Shown piece by piece: positions 15,357 to 22,894 of a DNA stretch of 32,589 bases. Source of the DNA: Clavibacter lycopersici. GTDB taxonomy: Bacteria > Actinomycetota > Actinomycetes > Actinomycetales > Microbacteriaceae. Both the position numbers and the translations under genes were made by a program. The notes beneath the pieces were generated by a model. The model was given only the letters and a program-made list of their open reading frames with translations, was not told the origin of the DNA and made no database searches. The stretch is from positions 1-32,589 of the forward strand of contig NZ_QWGT01000005.1 in the NCBI RefSeq assembly GCF_003576405.1, given 5' to 3'. Each line of letters starts with the position of its first letter. The stretch's first letter is position 1.

Positions 15357-16934
15357 TCAGGCTGCGGGCGTCGCCGGCTCCTGCTCGATGCGCGGGAACA
15401 GCGGTGCCTCGAGCGGGGTGACGGTGCCGGATCCGGTCCACTCGTCGGCGAGGTCGATGCGCTGCTGGCCCACCGTGCCGTCGCCGCCGAGGGCGGTCCA
15501 GAGCTTGGCGGTGGCGCCGGGCAGCACGGGCGCGAGCAGCACGGCGAGCGTGCCGAGCCCGCGGACCGCGGTGTGCAGCACGGTCTCGAGGCGCTCGCGG
15601 TCCTCGTCCTTCTTGGCGAGCGCCCAGGGCTCCTGGCTGGTGATGTAGCCGTTGAGCTCGTCGACCAGGGTCCACACGGCGGCGAGCGCCTCGTGGATCG
15701 CGAGCCGCTCGATGGCCTCGTCCGCGGTGGACGCCGCGGCACGCGCGACACACAGCACGCGCTCGTCGGCCTCGGTGAGCTCGTGCGTGGCGGGGATCCG
15801 GCCGTCGAAGTAGCGGCCGACCATGGCGATCACGCGGGAGGAGAGGTTGCCGAAGCCGTTGGCGAGCTCGGCCTGGTAGCGGGCGCTGAGGTCCTCCCAG
15901 CTGAACGAGCCGTCCTGCCCGAAGGCGAACGCGCGCATGAAGTAGTAGCGGAACGCGTCGATGCCGAAGGTGTCGGTGATGGTCTGCGGCACGATGCCCG
16001 TGAGCTTCGACTTCGACATCTTCTCGCCGCCGACGAGCAGCCAGCCGTGGCCGAAGACGCGGCGGGGCGGCTCCTCGCCGAGCGCCATGAGCATGGCGGG
16101 CCAGATCACCGCGTGGAAGCGGAGGATGTCCTTGCCGACGAGGTGCGTGGCGGGCCAGCGGCGCCGGAACTGCTCGTCGTCGACGCCGTAGCCGATGGCC
16201 GTGACGTAGTTCATGAGCGCCTCGAACCACACGTACACGACGTGGCTCTCGTCCCACGGGATCGGGATGCCCCAGTCGAAGCTGGAGCGCGAGATGGAGA
16301 GGTCCTCGAGGCCGCGGCGCACGAACGACAGGATCTCGTTGCGGGCGCTCTCGGGCTGGATGAAGTCGGGGCGCTCCTCGTAGAACGCGAGGAGCCGCTC
16401 GCCGAAGTCGCTCATGCGGAAGAAGTAGTTCTTCTCCTCCAGCAGCTCGACGGGCTTGGAGTGGATGGCGCACACGAGCTGGCCCTCGAACGGACCCGTG
16501 CCCTCGAGGAGATCGCTCGGCTGCTTGTACTCCTCGCAGCCCACGCAGTAGTAGCCCTTGTACTCGCCCGTGTAGATGAACCCGGCGTCGTGGAGGCGCT
16601 GCAGGAAGATCTTCACCGACTCCTCGTGGCGGGCGTCGGTGGTGCGGATGAAGTCGTCGTTGGAGATGTCCACGGCCTCGAGCAGCGGCTGCCAGCTCTC
16701 GGTGACGAGGCGGTCGGCCCAGGCCTGCGGGGTGGTGTCGTGCGCCGTGGCGGTGCGCAGGATCTTCTGCCCGTGCTCGTCGGTGCCCGTGAGGAACCAG
16801 GTGTCGTCGCCGCGCTGGCGGTGCCAGCGGGCGAGCACGTCGGCGGCGACCTCCGTGTACGCGTGCCCGATGTGCGGGACGTCGTTCACGTAGAAGATCG
16901 GCGTGGTGATGTAGAAGGGCTCGCCGCGGGACAT
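15357..16934 (-). CDS. metG: Methionyl-tRNA synthetase
   Basis: A 525-residue class I synthetase that charges tRNA-Met. HIGH is seen at 21-24 (PHIGHAYTEV) and KMSKS at 305-309 (GGEKMSKSKL). A single zinc knuckle is made from CVGC (130, 133) and CAIH (155, 158). The anticodon-binding domain follows, and the protein ends without the C-terminal tRNA-binding EMAP domain found in longer MetRS, as is common for actinobacterial enzymes. The ATG at 16934 is preferred over one at 16943 because TAGGAT ends 7 bases upstream, and because it gives the usual FYITTPIFYVND opening. A strong hairpin follows the stop. Confidence 0.97.
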   Translation of the reverse strand: MSRGEPFYITTPIFYVNDVPHIGHAYTEVAADVLARWHRQRGDDTWFLTGTDEHGQKILRTATAHDTTPQAWADRLVTESWQPLLEAVDISNDDFIRTTDARHEESVKIFLQRLHDAGFIYTGEYKGYYCVGCEEYKQPSDLLEGTGPFEGQLVCAIHSKPVELLEEKNYFFRMSDFGERLLAFYEERPDFIQPESARNEILSFVRRGLEDLSISRSSFDWGIPIPWDESHVVYVWFEALMNYVTAIGYGVDDEQFRRRWPATHLVGKDILRFHAVIWPAMLMALGEEPPRRVFGHGWLLVGGEKMSKSKLTGIVPQTITDTFGIDAFRYYFMRAFAFGQDGSFSWEDLSARYQAELANGFGNLSSRVIAMVGRYFDGRIPATHELTEADERVLCVARAAASTADEAIERLAIHEALAAVWTLVDELNGYITSQEPWALAKKDEDRERLETVLHTAVRGLGTLAVLLAPVLPGATAKLWTALGGDGTVGQQRIDLADEWTGSGTVTPLEAPLFPRIEQEPATPAA

Positions 16935-16941
16935 GGGCTCC

Positions 16942-16969
16942 ATCCTAACGATCGGCGGGAGCGCTCCCG
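16942..16969 (-). promoter_or_regulatory. metG leaderless-type -10 and adjacent palindrome
   Basis: TAGGAT (16947-16942) ends 7 bases before the metG ATG. Just upstream is CGGGAGCGCTCCCG (16956-16969), a perfect 14-bp palindrome that can fold with a GCGC loop. It lies between the prpC stop and metG and may end prpC transcripts or be an operator over the metG -35 region. Confidence 0.5.
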
Positions 16970-16995
16970 GCCGTGTGACCGGCGCCCCCGAGCGG

Positions 16996-18129
16996 TCAGG
17001 ACAGGTGGCGCTCGGCGGGTCCGTCGTACTCCGACAGCGGCCGGATCAGCGAGTTCGCCGCCCGCTGCTCCACGATGTGCGCCGTCCAGCCGACCACGCG
17101 CGCGGCGACGAACAGCGGCGTGAAGGCGCGGGTCTCGAAGCCGAGGAGCGCGTAGGCCGGGCCCGACGGGTAGTCGAGGTTCGGCAGGATCCCGGTTCGC
17201 TCGGCCATGCCGCGCTCGAGCGCGTCGTACAGCTCCATGGTGCGCGTCGCCGACTCCCCCGCCTCGCCGCCCTCCTCGACCCGAACCGCGACGAGCTCGT
17301 CGAGCGCCGCCTTCATGGTGGGCACGCGCGAGTCGCCGGCTCGGTAGACGCGGTGGCCGAAGCCCATGACCTTGCGCTTGGCGGCGAGCGCCTCGTCCAG
17401 CCACGCCTCCACGCGCGAGGCGTCGCCGATCTCGTCGAGCGTCTCGAGCACGGCCTCGTTGGCGCCGCCGTGCAGCGGGCCCTTGAGCGCGCCGATCGCG
17501 CCCGTGACCGCGGAGTGCAGGTCGGCGAGGGTCGAGGTGATCACGCGCGCGGTGAACGTGGAGGCGTTGAAGGAGTGCTCGGCGTAGAGGATCAGCGAGA
17601 CCTCCATCGCCTTCGCGTCGGCCTCCGTGGGCCGCTCGCCGTGCACCATGAGCAGCAGGTTCTCGGAGAGGCCGAGGTCGTCGCGCGGCTCGACCGGGGC
17701 GAGGCCCTGGCGGCGGCGCTGGTCGTAGGCGATGAGCACGGGGATCTGCGCGAGCAGCCGCACGGAGCGCTCGAGGTCGGCGTCGGCCGAGTGGTCGTCG
17801 GGCGCAGGATCCGCGGCGCCGATCGCGCTGACGGCAGTGCGGAGGACGTCCATCGGGTGGGCGTCGACGGGCAGGGCGTCGATGATCCGCAGCACGGCAT
17901 CGGCGGGCTGCCGCTCGGCGCGCTCCTGGTGCTCGAAGTGCGCGAGCTCCTCGTCGGTCGGCAGCTCGCCGTGCCAGAGGAGGTACGCCACCTGCTCGAA
18001 GGAGCAGTGCGCGGCGAGCTCCTGCACGGGGTACCCGCGGTAGAGGAGGGAGTTGGTGGCCGGCTCGATTTTGCTGACGGCGGTCGTGTCGACGACGACC
18101 CCGGCGAGGCCCTTGCGGATGTCGGTCAT
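16996..18129 (-). CDS. prpC: 2-methylcitrate synthase / citrate synthase
   Basis: A 377-residue type II citrate-synthase-family enzyme that condenses propionyl-CoA (and usually acetyl-CoA) with oxaloacetate. The catalytic triad is visible: H220 in GPLHGGANEA, H259 in GFGHRVYR and D319 in NLDYPSGPAY. The N-terminal SLLYRGYPVQELA and FEQVAYLLWHGELP segments are typical of the short actinobacterial PrpC group rather than of large TCA citrate synthases. The ATG has GAAGGAG 4 bases upstream. In other actinobacteria it usually lies directly after prpD-prpB; here prpD-prpB are on the same strand but about 8.4 kb upstream in transcription order. prpC has its own promoter and operator candidate. A housekeeping citrate-synthase role cannot be excluded. 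Confidence 0.9.
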   Translation of the reverse strand: MTDIRKGLAGVVVDTTAVSKIEPATNSLLYRGYPVQELAAHCSFEQVAYLLWHGELPTDEELAHFEHQERAERQPADAVLRIIDALPVDAHPMDVLRTAVSAIGAADPAPDDHSADADLERSVRLLAQIPVLIAYDQRRRQGLAPVEPRDDLGLSENLLLMVHGERPTEADAKAMEVSLILYAEHSFNASTFTARVITSTLADLHSAVTGAIGALKGPLHGGANEAVLETLDEIGDASRVEAWLDEALAAKRKVMGFGHRVYRAGDSRVPTMKAALDELVAVRVEEGGEAGESATRTMELYDALERGMAERTGILPNLDYPSGPAYALLGFETRAFTPLFVAARVVGWTAHIVEQRAANSLIRPLSEYDGPAERHLS

Positions 18130-18188
18130 GGTGCTCCTTCGCGCGACGCACCGCTGGTGGCGGATCGAGTGCCACCGAGTGCGCTCGT

Positions 18189-18211
18189 AGCCTACTGAGA
18201 CGTTCGCCTCA
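18189..18211 (-). promoter_or_regulatory. prpC promoter with overlapping 16-bp palindrome
   Basis: TAGGCT (18194-18189) is a -10 candidate about 59 bases before the prpC ATG. Directly upstream, 18196-18211 reads TGAGACGTTCGCCTCA, an imperfect palindrome matching TGAGNCGNNCGNCTCA on both strands. It would occupy the -10/-35 spacer and is a likely operator for a dimeric regulator. It stands exactly at the edge of the low-GC island, and no copy was seen before prpD. Confidence 0.5.
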
Positions 18212-18272
18212 TTGATAGGTACCTGAAACTAAACACGCAGCTCACGCAATCACGACGCTTATATGATCATTT

Positions 18273-19370
18273 TTAAACACCGTACTTGGCAAGAGCACTG
18301 CGCAATACTTCGCTATCATCATCCGTCGCCCAACGAATCAGCACCACCCCCGCTTGATCCGCGCGATCCTTAAGATACTCAACCGCCTTCGCGGAATCCG
18401 TAAGAATGAGAATCTGCGGCTTACTGTCCCCAGGAGACTGGAGCGCCATGATGCGGGACGCACGCCCAAGCTGGCGTATCCGGTCGGCCAGTTTGGCCCG
18501 TCGACCCACCGAGTCCCCAACTTTGTGAATATCTACGAGCACATTACCAAGCGGTAATGCAAGGAGTGCATCCGTCTCGTAAAAGTCGATGCCGCCAGAA
18601 CGACTCCGTCCGCCGGGGTTTGCGCGGATACTACCAAGGTCACCTATCACTTCCTCCAGAGCCCCGATCACTTCTCGCTCGTAGAGCAGCCCCTCCACAA
18701 CAGCTGATGCAGCCGGGGACCCCGCGGTTGCAGTAACGTAAGCAGATAATGCCGTCATGGCCGATACGTCCGCTTGCGGCTTTCCCTCTGGTACTGAGCC
18801 AGGATGGTCGATTGTTGACGGCGTCCCGTCGGGGTCATGATCGGAAGCCCGCAAGGGTGAACCTAGGTGATCAATTACGCCAGCACACGCCGCTGATTGC
18901 ACATCGTTTGTTGCACGTGTCGCAAGCTCCTGCAAAGTAGTGACAGTTACAGATATGGGGAGCGCCGTATCGTCCTTCGCAGACGGCAGCCCACGGCTAG
19001 TAGTCCATTCGAACATTTGCCACCACGACGCGTTTTCGGTTTTTGCTTGCTCATGCTGTAGGACAGATCGGGATACACGCAATTGCCTACTTAGGCCCCA
19101 AAACGTCAGCCCTGCAGCAACTAGTGCCACACAAGCAGCTGCTCCAGGGCTTTTGAAGAACTCACGAAACCACACGCCGGCCGCCTCGCTCGTCCAAGTG
19201 GCAGTAAAAATAGCCACGAACACGCCAAAAATAAAGACACCGAGCGTCATGCAGGCCGCAAAGGTTGCGACCGCGAGGAGCGCCGAGGTGCCCACCGCCA
19301 GAGTATATCCGGTACGCTTTTCGCCTTTGCCGGGTTGACGGGCCCCGCCCTTTTCGTCATCGGTGAGCAT
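18273..19370 (-). CDS. Membrane-anchored protein with PD-(D/E)xK-like C-terminal region
   Basis: A 365-residue protein of no named family that I recognise. Residues about 22-57 are strongly hydrophobic (one long or two short helices) and 76-94 form another helix, so it should be membrane-anchored with a large soluble C-terminus. Residues about 228-365 show the order expected of a restriction-endonuclease-like core: helix (EREVIGALEEVIGD), strand GGIDFYETD with D267, strand LGNVLVDIHK with D280, H282 and K283 in the place of (D/E)xK, helix AKLADRIRQLGRA, strand PQILILTD, helix, strand GVVLIRW. The usual lysine position is histidine, with K283 next to it, so catalysis is uncertain. The middle (about 100-227) is variable and polar. 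Composition marks it as foreign. A Mrr- or NERD-type DNA or RNA nuclease role, perhaps in defence, is inference only. Confidence 0.7.
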   Translation of the reverse strand: MLTDDEKGGARQPGKGEKRTGYTLAVGTSALLAVATFAACMTLGVFIFGVFVAIFTATWTSEAAGVWFREFFKSPGAAACVALVAAGLTFWGLSRQLRVSRSVLQHEQAKTENASWWQMFEWTTSRGLPSAKDDTALPISVTVTTLQELATRATNDVQSAACAGVIDHLGSPLRASDHDPDGTPSTIDHPGSVPEGKPQADVSAMTALSAYVTATAGSPAASAVVEGLLYEREVIGALEEVIGDLGSIRANPGGRSRSGGIDFYETDALLALPLGNVLVDIHKVGDSVGRRAKLADRIRQLGRASRIMALQSPGDSKPQILILTDSAKAVEYLKDRADQAGVVLIRWATDDDSEVLRSALAKYGV

Positions 19371-19377
19371 GATGCGA

Positions 19378-19412
19378 AGACTACGGGATTGTCACTCCCC
19401 AGCGCGAGTGAC
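19378..19412 (-). promoter_or_regulatory. Island gene promoter with operator-like inverted repeat
   Basis: TAGTCT (19383-19378) ends 7 bases before the ATG at 19370, the leaderless spacing used elsewhere in the window. Upstream lies a perfect 7-bp inverted repeat GTCACTC-N8-GAGTGAC (19391-19412), covering the expected -35/-10 spacer region. It could bind a repressor that silences the gene. Read on the plus strand it is followed by GTTTTCT and could instead be a terminator, but no plus-strand gene ends here. Confidence 0.5.
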
Positions 19413-19553
19413 GTTTTCTGTCGAACCGGATACGTAAGGCGATCACCCTTTCGAGTCCACGTTCATCCGACATCACCGCCCCAAGCAACGCGCTACCACC
19501 GCGCCCCACGTGACGGTCGGCTCCGCACCCGGGTCGCGGCGGCACCGGCTCGG

Positions 19554-19559
19554 TAGCCT
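19554..19559 (+). promoter_or_regulatory. Candidate -10 for the disulfide oxidoreductase gene
   Basis: TAGCCT lies 57 bases before the ATG at 19617, in high-GC DNA just outside the island. The hexamer fits the TANNNT pattern seen at other starts. No clear -35 was found. Confidence 0.35.
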
Positions 19560-19616
19560 CTCGATCAGGCGCTCCCGAGGCGCCGCCCGCACCGCTGCGC
19601 CGACCCGGAGGACGCC

Positions 19617-21062
19617 ATGCCCGAGAGCACCGACCACGCCGAACCCGACACCGTCGCCGAGCCGCAGCACTACGACGTCGCCGTCATCGGCGCCGGACCC
19701 GCGGGCACCGCCGCCGCCCTCCGCGCCGCAGAGCTCGGCGCGAGCGTCGTGGTGCTGGAGGCCGGCCGCGTCGGCGGCACGTGCGTCAACACCGGGTGCG
19801 TGCCCACGCGCGTGCTCGCGAAGACCGCACGGCTCGTGCGGGAGGTGCGCTCCGCGGGCGAGAGCGGGATCGGCGTGGGCGAGCCCGTGCCGCACTGGCC
19901 GTCGATCGTGGCGCGCGTGCACGAGCAGGTCGACCGGGTGCGGTCGCTCAAGGACGAGGCCGCGCGGTTCGAGGCGGCGGGCGTCACGCTGATCCACGAG
20001 GGCCGCGCGCGCTTCGTCGACGACCGGACGCTCGTCCTCGACAGCGGCAGGCGGATCACCGCGGGCTCGATCATCGTGTGCGTCGGCGGTCACTCGCGTC
20101 GCCTGCCCGTGCCCGGCGCGGACCTCGCGACCGTGCCCGAGGACGTGCTGGCGCTGCCGGAGATCCCCCGCCGCCTCGCCGTCATCGGCGCGGGCAACAC
20201 GGGCGCGCAGCTCGTCACGGTCTTCCGCTCGTTCGGCTCCGAGGTCACGCTGCTCGACGTCGCGCCGCGCGTGCTCACCGCGTCCGACGAGGCGATCTCC
20301 GAGGCCGTGTCCGCCGCGTTCGTCGCGCAGGGCGTGCGCGTGCACACGGGCATCGACACGGTGACGGGCCTCACGAAGACCGGCGACGGATCCATCACCC
20401 TGCTCTGGCGCGCGGGCGACCGGCCGCAGTCCTCCAGCTTCGACGCCGTGATCATGGCGACCGGCTGGCCCGCCGACGTCGAGGACCTGGGTCTCGAGAA
20501 CGCGGGCGTCGAGGTCGAGCGGTCGGCGATCCCCGTCGACCGGTACCTGCGCACGCGCGTGCCGCACATCCTCGCGGTGGGCGACGCCAACGGGAAGGAC
20601 ATGCTCGTGCAGGCCGCGCAGTCCGAGGGCGAGGCCGCGGCCGAGAACGCGGTGCTCGGCGTCAACCGGCGGATCCCGCTGCAGCTCCTCCCCGCGGGCG
20701 GCTTCACCGACCCCGACTACGCGGGCGTCGGCCTCACGCAGGCCGAGGCGCGCGAGCGCGACAGCGCGTGCGTGGTCGCGCGGGTGCCGTTCGCCGAGGT
20801 CGACCGCGCCGTGATCGACGACCGCGAGGCCGGCTTCCTCCTGCTCATCGCCGACCGCCGCCGCGAGCTCATCCTCGGCGCGCACGCCGTGGGCGAGAAC
20901 GCGGCCGAGGTGATCCAGTCGGTCACCACCGCGATGGCCGCGGGCGTGGACGTCGCCACCCTCGCGCACGTGCGCTTCGCGTACCCGACGTACAGCGCGG
21001 TGATCGGGATCGCGGCGCGGCGGCTGCTGCAGGAGGACGAGCTGGCGGGCGAGCTGGACTGA
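19617..21062 (+). CDS. FAD-dependent pyridine nucleotide-disulfide oxidoreductase, atypical C-terminus
   Basis: A 481-residue flavoenzyme of the lipoamide dehydrogenase/mercuric reductase superfamily. FAD binding is shown by VAVIGAGPAG (21-30). The redox-active disulfide is GGTCVNTGCVP (C56, C61), the NAD(P) site is RRLAVIGAGNTG, and a second FAD motif is ILAVGDANG. The dimerisation domain is complete, but the usual HxHPTxSE acid-base motif of lipoamide dehydrogenase reads FAYPTYSA (454-461): the histidine is Y456 and the glutamate is A461. It is therefore probably not a true lipoamide dehydrogenase; a quinone, metal or small-disulfide reductase is more likely. The ATG has GGAGG about 5 bases upstream. 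It is the first high-GC gene beyond the island and stands as a single transcription unit. Confidence 0.85.
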   Translation: MPESTDHAEPDTVAEPQHYDVAVIGAGPAGTAAALRAAELGASVVVLEAGRVGGTCVNTGCVPTRVLAKTARLVREVRSAGESGIGVGEPVPHWPSIVARVHEQVDRVRSLKDEAARFEAAGVTLIHEGRARFVDDRTLVLDSGRRITAGSIIVCVGGHSRRLPVPGADLATVPEDVLALPEIPRRLAVIGAGNTGAQLVTVFRSFGSEVTLLDVAPRVLTASDEAISEAVSAAFVAQGVRVHTGIDTVTGLTKTGDGSITLLWRAGDRPQSSSFDAVIMATGWPADVEDLGLENAGVEVERSAIPVDRYLRTRVPHILAVGDANGKDMLVQAAQSEGEAAAENAVLGVNRRIPLQLLPAGGFTDPDYAGVGLTQAEARERDSACVVARVPFAEVDRAVIDDREAGFLLLIADRRRELILGAHAVGENAAEVIQSVTTAMAAGVDVATLAHVRFAYPTYSAVIGIAARRLLQEDELAGELD

Positions 21063-21079
21063 ACGCGGCGATGGCCGTG

Positions 21080-21092
21080 GTTCGTCCCGAAC
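21080..21092 (+). terminator. Short hairpin after the oxidoreductase gene
   Basis: GTTCG-TCC-CGAAC is a perfect 5-bp stem 17 bases beyond the stop. It might be a weak terminator or an operator. The half-sites are in the opposite order to an actinobacterial LexA box (CGAAC-N4-GTTCG), so it is not called as one. Confidence 0.3.
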
Positions 21093-21167
21093 GGGGGGAG
21101 GCCCGCTGCCCTCCGCCGGACCAGACTCAGCCGACGGCACACGGTCGTCCCACATCCGAGACGGCAC

Positions 21168-22187
21168 ATGACGAACACCACCCCGCTCCCTGAACCCGGC
21201 TGGTACGCAGCGCCGCACGCGGGCGGAGCGCCCCGTTACTGGGACGGCAGGCAGTGGCACGAGCTTCCCCCGCCTCCGCCGCCCTCTCCTCCCCGGGGCC
21301 CCGACCCCGAGGCCGCCAGCACTTCCGCGGCGGGTCCTCTGCCCCACGCCTCGGTCTCCGCGACTCCCGCGCGCCCCGACCTCGTGCACCGCCCGGCCGC
21401 GGGCGCCGCGCCGGCGTTCACCCCGTACTCGCCCGCCGGGGCCGTGGCGGCCGGTGCAGCTGCAGGCGCCGCTCCCCACGAGCGGAAGCGACGGGTCTGG
21501 CCGTTCGTGGTCGGTGGCGGCGCACTGGTGGTCCTCGCGGGTCTCGCGTCATGCACCGCACTGGTCCTCTCCCCCGGCGAGGATGGGACGGCGGACCGGC
21601 TGGCGGGAGCCGCCTCGGCCGCGCCCGACGCTGGATCCGCCCCGGCAGAGGAGGCGCCCGCGGAGAGCAGCTATCCCACCTTCGCCGCGCAGACCTTCAC
21701 GGGCACGGGCGACTTCGTCCAGGCCGTCGATCTGCAGGAGACCGCCATCGTGACCTTCGAATGCGCTACCTGCACGGGCAACACGGTGCTCAAGACGAAC
21801 GGGCGGGACTCCCTGCTCGTGAACACCATCGGTCCGCACCGCGGCCAGTACGTCGTCAACACGACCGACGGAGGCATCATCACGCAGATGACCGTGAACG
21901 CCGACGCGGCGTGGACCATCACGGTCGCGGACCTGACGACCGTCCCGATCGTGGCGGGCCCCGCGTCCGGATCCGGCGACTCCGTGATCGTGATGTCGGG
22001 TGACTTCTCGGTCGCGGCTCTCACGAACGACGGGGACAGCAACTTCGTCGTGCAGGAGTACGGCACGTCGTCGTTCTCCCCTCTCATCGCGAACGAGATC
22101 GGCGCCTACAGCGGCACGGTCGAGATGGAGGGGCCGGCTGTCGTGCAGGTCACGTCCAACGGGGCCTGGTCGATCACGCCGCAGTGA
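21168..22187 (+). CDS. DUF2510 membrane protein with extracellular beta-rich domain
   Basis: A 339-residue protein. Residues 8-33 form a DUF2510 motif (PGWYAAP, then RYWDGRQWHEL), a short cytoplasmic module common in actinobacterial envelope proteins. A proline/alanine-rich linker follows to about 105, then a basic stop (HERKRR) and one transmembrane helix at about 110-135. The external part (about 168-339) is beta-rich, with repeating strands such as VVQVTSNGAWSITPQ and MTVNADAAWTITVADL, and one CATC pair. The repeats suggest a two-lobed beta-sandwich. No enzyme motif is visible; function is unknown. Start choice is uncertain because the ATG at 21168 has only GAGACGG upstream. Confidence 0.8.
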   Translation: MTNTTPLPEPGWYAAPHAGGAPRYWDGRQWHELPPPPPPSPPRGPDPEAASTSAAGPLPHASVSATPARPDLVHRPAAGAAPAFTPYSPAGAVAAGAAAGAAPHERKRRVWPFVVGGGALVVLAGLASCTALVLSPGEDGTADRLAGAASAAPDAGSAPAEEAPAESSYPTFAAQTFTGTGDFVQAVDLQETAIVTFECATCTGNTVLKTNGRDSLLVNTIGPHRGQYVVNTTDGGIITQMTVNADAAWTITVADLTTVPIVAGPASGSGDSVIVMSGDFSVAALTNDGDSNFVVQEYGTSSFSPLIANEIGAYSGTVEMEGPAVVQVTSNGAWSITPQ

Positions 22188-22278
22188 GGGCTGCCCGTCC
22201 GCGAGGCGGGGATCGACCGCGGCAGACGGACCTCCGCGGGGCCGGGGCCGTCCAGGCGACGCGTGGTCGGATGGACGC

Positions 22279-22869
22279 ATGACCGCGCTCATCGTCACGG
22301 CCCACCCCGATCCCGGCTCCCTCACCCACCACGTCGCCCGCCGGCTCGTCACCGCGCTCGGAGCCGACCGGGCGGAGGTCGCGCACCTTGCGCAGGAGGG
22401 CTTCGACCCGGTGTTCGGCATGGCCGACCGGCGCGCGTACGCCGGCGACGCCCCCGCCCCCGCGGACGTGCTCGCGGAGCAGGCGCGCATCGACGCGGTG
22501 GATCACGTCGTGCTCGTCTTCCCCGTGTGGTGGTGGTCGATGCCCGCGCTGCTGAAGGGCTGGATCGACCGGACGTTCATCGCGGGCTGGGCCTTCGGCG
22601 TCGACGACGACGGCCGCATCGAGAAGCGGCTGCAGCGCCTCACCGTGCATCTCGTGCCCGTCTCCGGGACGAGCCGCGCTTCCTTCGCCCGGCACGGCTA
22701 CCTGCAGGCGTTCGAGACGCAGGTCGGGCACGGGATCCTCGACTACTGCGGCGCGCGGCGGGGCGCGACCGCGTTCGTCCACGATTCGGAGTCGGGAGAC
22801 CGGGAGGCCGTGGGCGCCGAGGTCGAGCGGGCGGTGGCGGCGGTCGTCGCCGCGTTCGGCGGGGCCTGA
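22279..22869 (+). CDS. Flavodoxin-fold NAD(P)H dehydrogenase (quinone)
   Basis: A 196-residue flavoprotein of the NQO/MdaB/KefF-like group. The flavin-binding opening is LIVTAHPDPGSLTHHVA, and the second signature is VVLVFPVWWWSMPALLKGWI followed by DRTFIAGWAF. Such enzymes reduce quinones by two electrons using NAD(P)H and FAD or FMN, limiting redox cycling. The ATG at 22279 has no ribosome binding site; TCGGAT lies 6 bases upstream, a weaker version of the leaderless arrangement. It is convergent with the alcohol dehydrogenase, separated by a palindrome. Substrate specificity cannot be read. Confidence 0.88.
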   Translation: MTALIVTAHPDPGSLTHHVARRLVTALGADRAEVAHLAQEGFDPVFGMADRRAYAGDAPAPADVLAEQARIDAVDHVVLVFPVWWWSMPALLKGWIDRTFIAGWAFGVDDDGRIEKRLQRLTVHLVPVSGTSRASFARHGYLQAFETQVGHGILDYCGARRGATAFVHDSESGDREAVGAEVERAVAAVVAAFGGA

Positions 22870-22878
22870 CCGGAGCCC

Positions 22879-22890
22879 GGGCCTAGGCCC
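22879..22890. terminator. Palindrome between convergent genes
   Basis: GGGCCTAGGCCC is a perfect 12-bp palindrome in the 25-bp gap between the convergent stops of the quinone reductase and the alcohol dehydrogenase. It can fold in both transcripts and probably helps to end them. Confidence 0.45.
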
Positions 22891-22894
22891 AGGA

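Larger units (their letters stand above)
18212..19500. other. Low-GC single-gene genomic island
   Basis: From about 18212 to about 19500 the GC content drops abruptly to about 50-55% (32 of 60 bases in 19081-19140), while flanking DNA is around 70% or more. Codon use changes too, with TTT, TAT and TTA-type codons and a TAA stop, unlike its neighbours. The segment carries one gene and its control region, lies between prpC and a disulfide oxidoreductase, and shows no integrase, transposase, tRNA or convincing terminal repeat. It looks horizontally acquired by homologous or illegitimate recombination. Confidence 0.8.

Noticed and set aside
19335-19556. 73-codon plus-strand frame across the start of the island gene
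   Set aside because: It overlaps the island gene's promoter and start, crosses the composition boundary, and has no motif, ribosome binding site or consistent third-position bias.
18187-19559. GTAGCCT near both edges of the low-GC island as a target-site duplication or att repeat
   Set aside because: Only 7 bp long, not at the exact composition boundary on the right, and each copy is better explained as a TANNNT promoter element.
19617-21062. Naming the flavoenzyme lpd or merA
   Set aside because: The C-terminal HxxxxE dyad of lipoamide dehydrogenase is replaced, and the C-terminal cysteine pair and heavy-metal domain of mercuric reductase are absent.
21080-21092. GTTCGTCCCGAAC as a LexA (SOS) box
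   Set aside because: The half-sites are in the reverse order relative to the actinobacterial SOS box CGAAC-N4-GTTCG, and the neighbouring gene is not an SOS-type gene.
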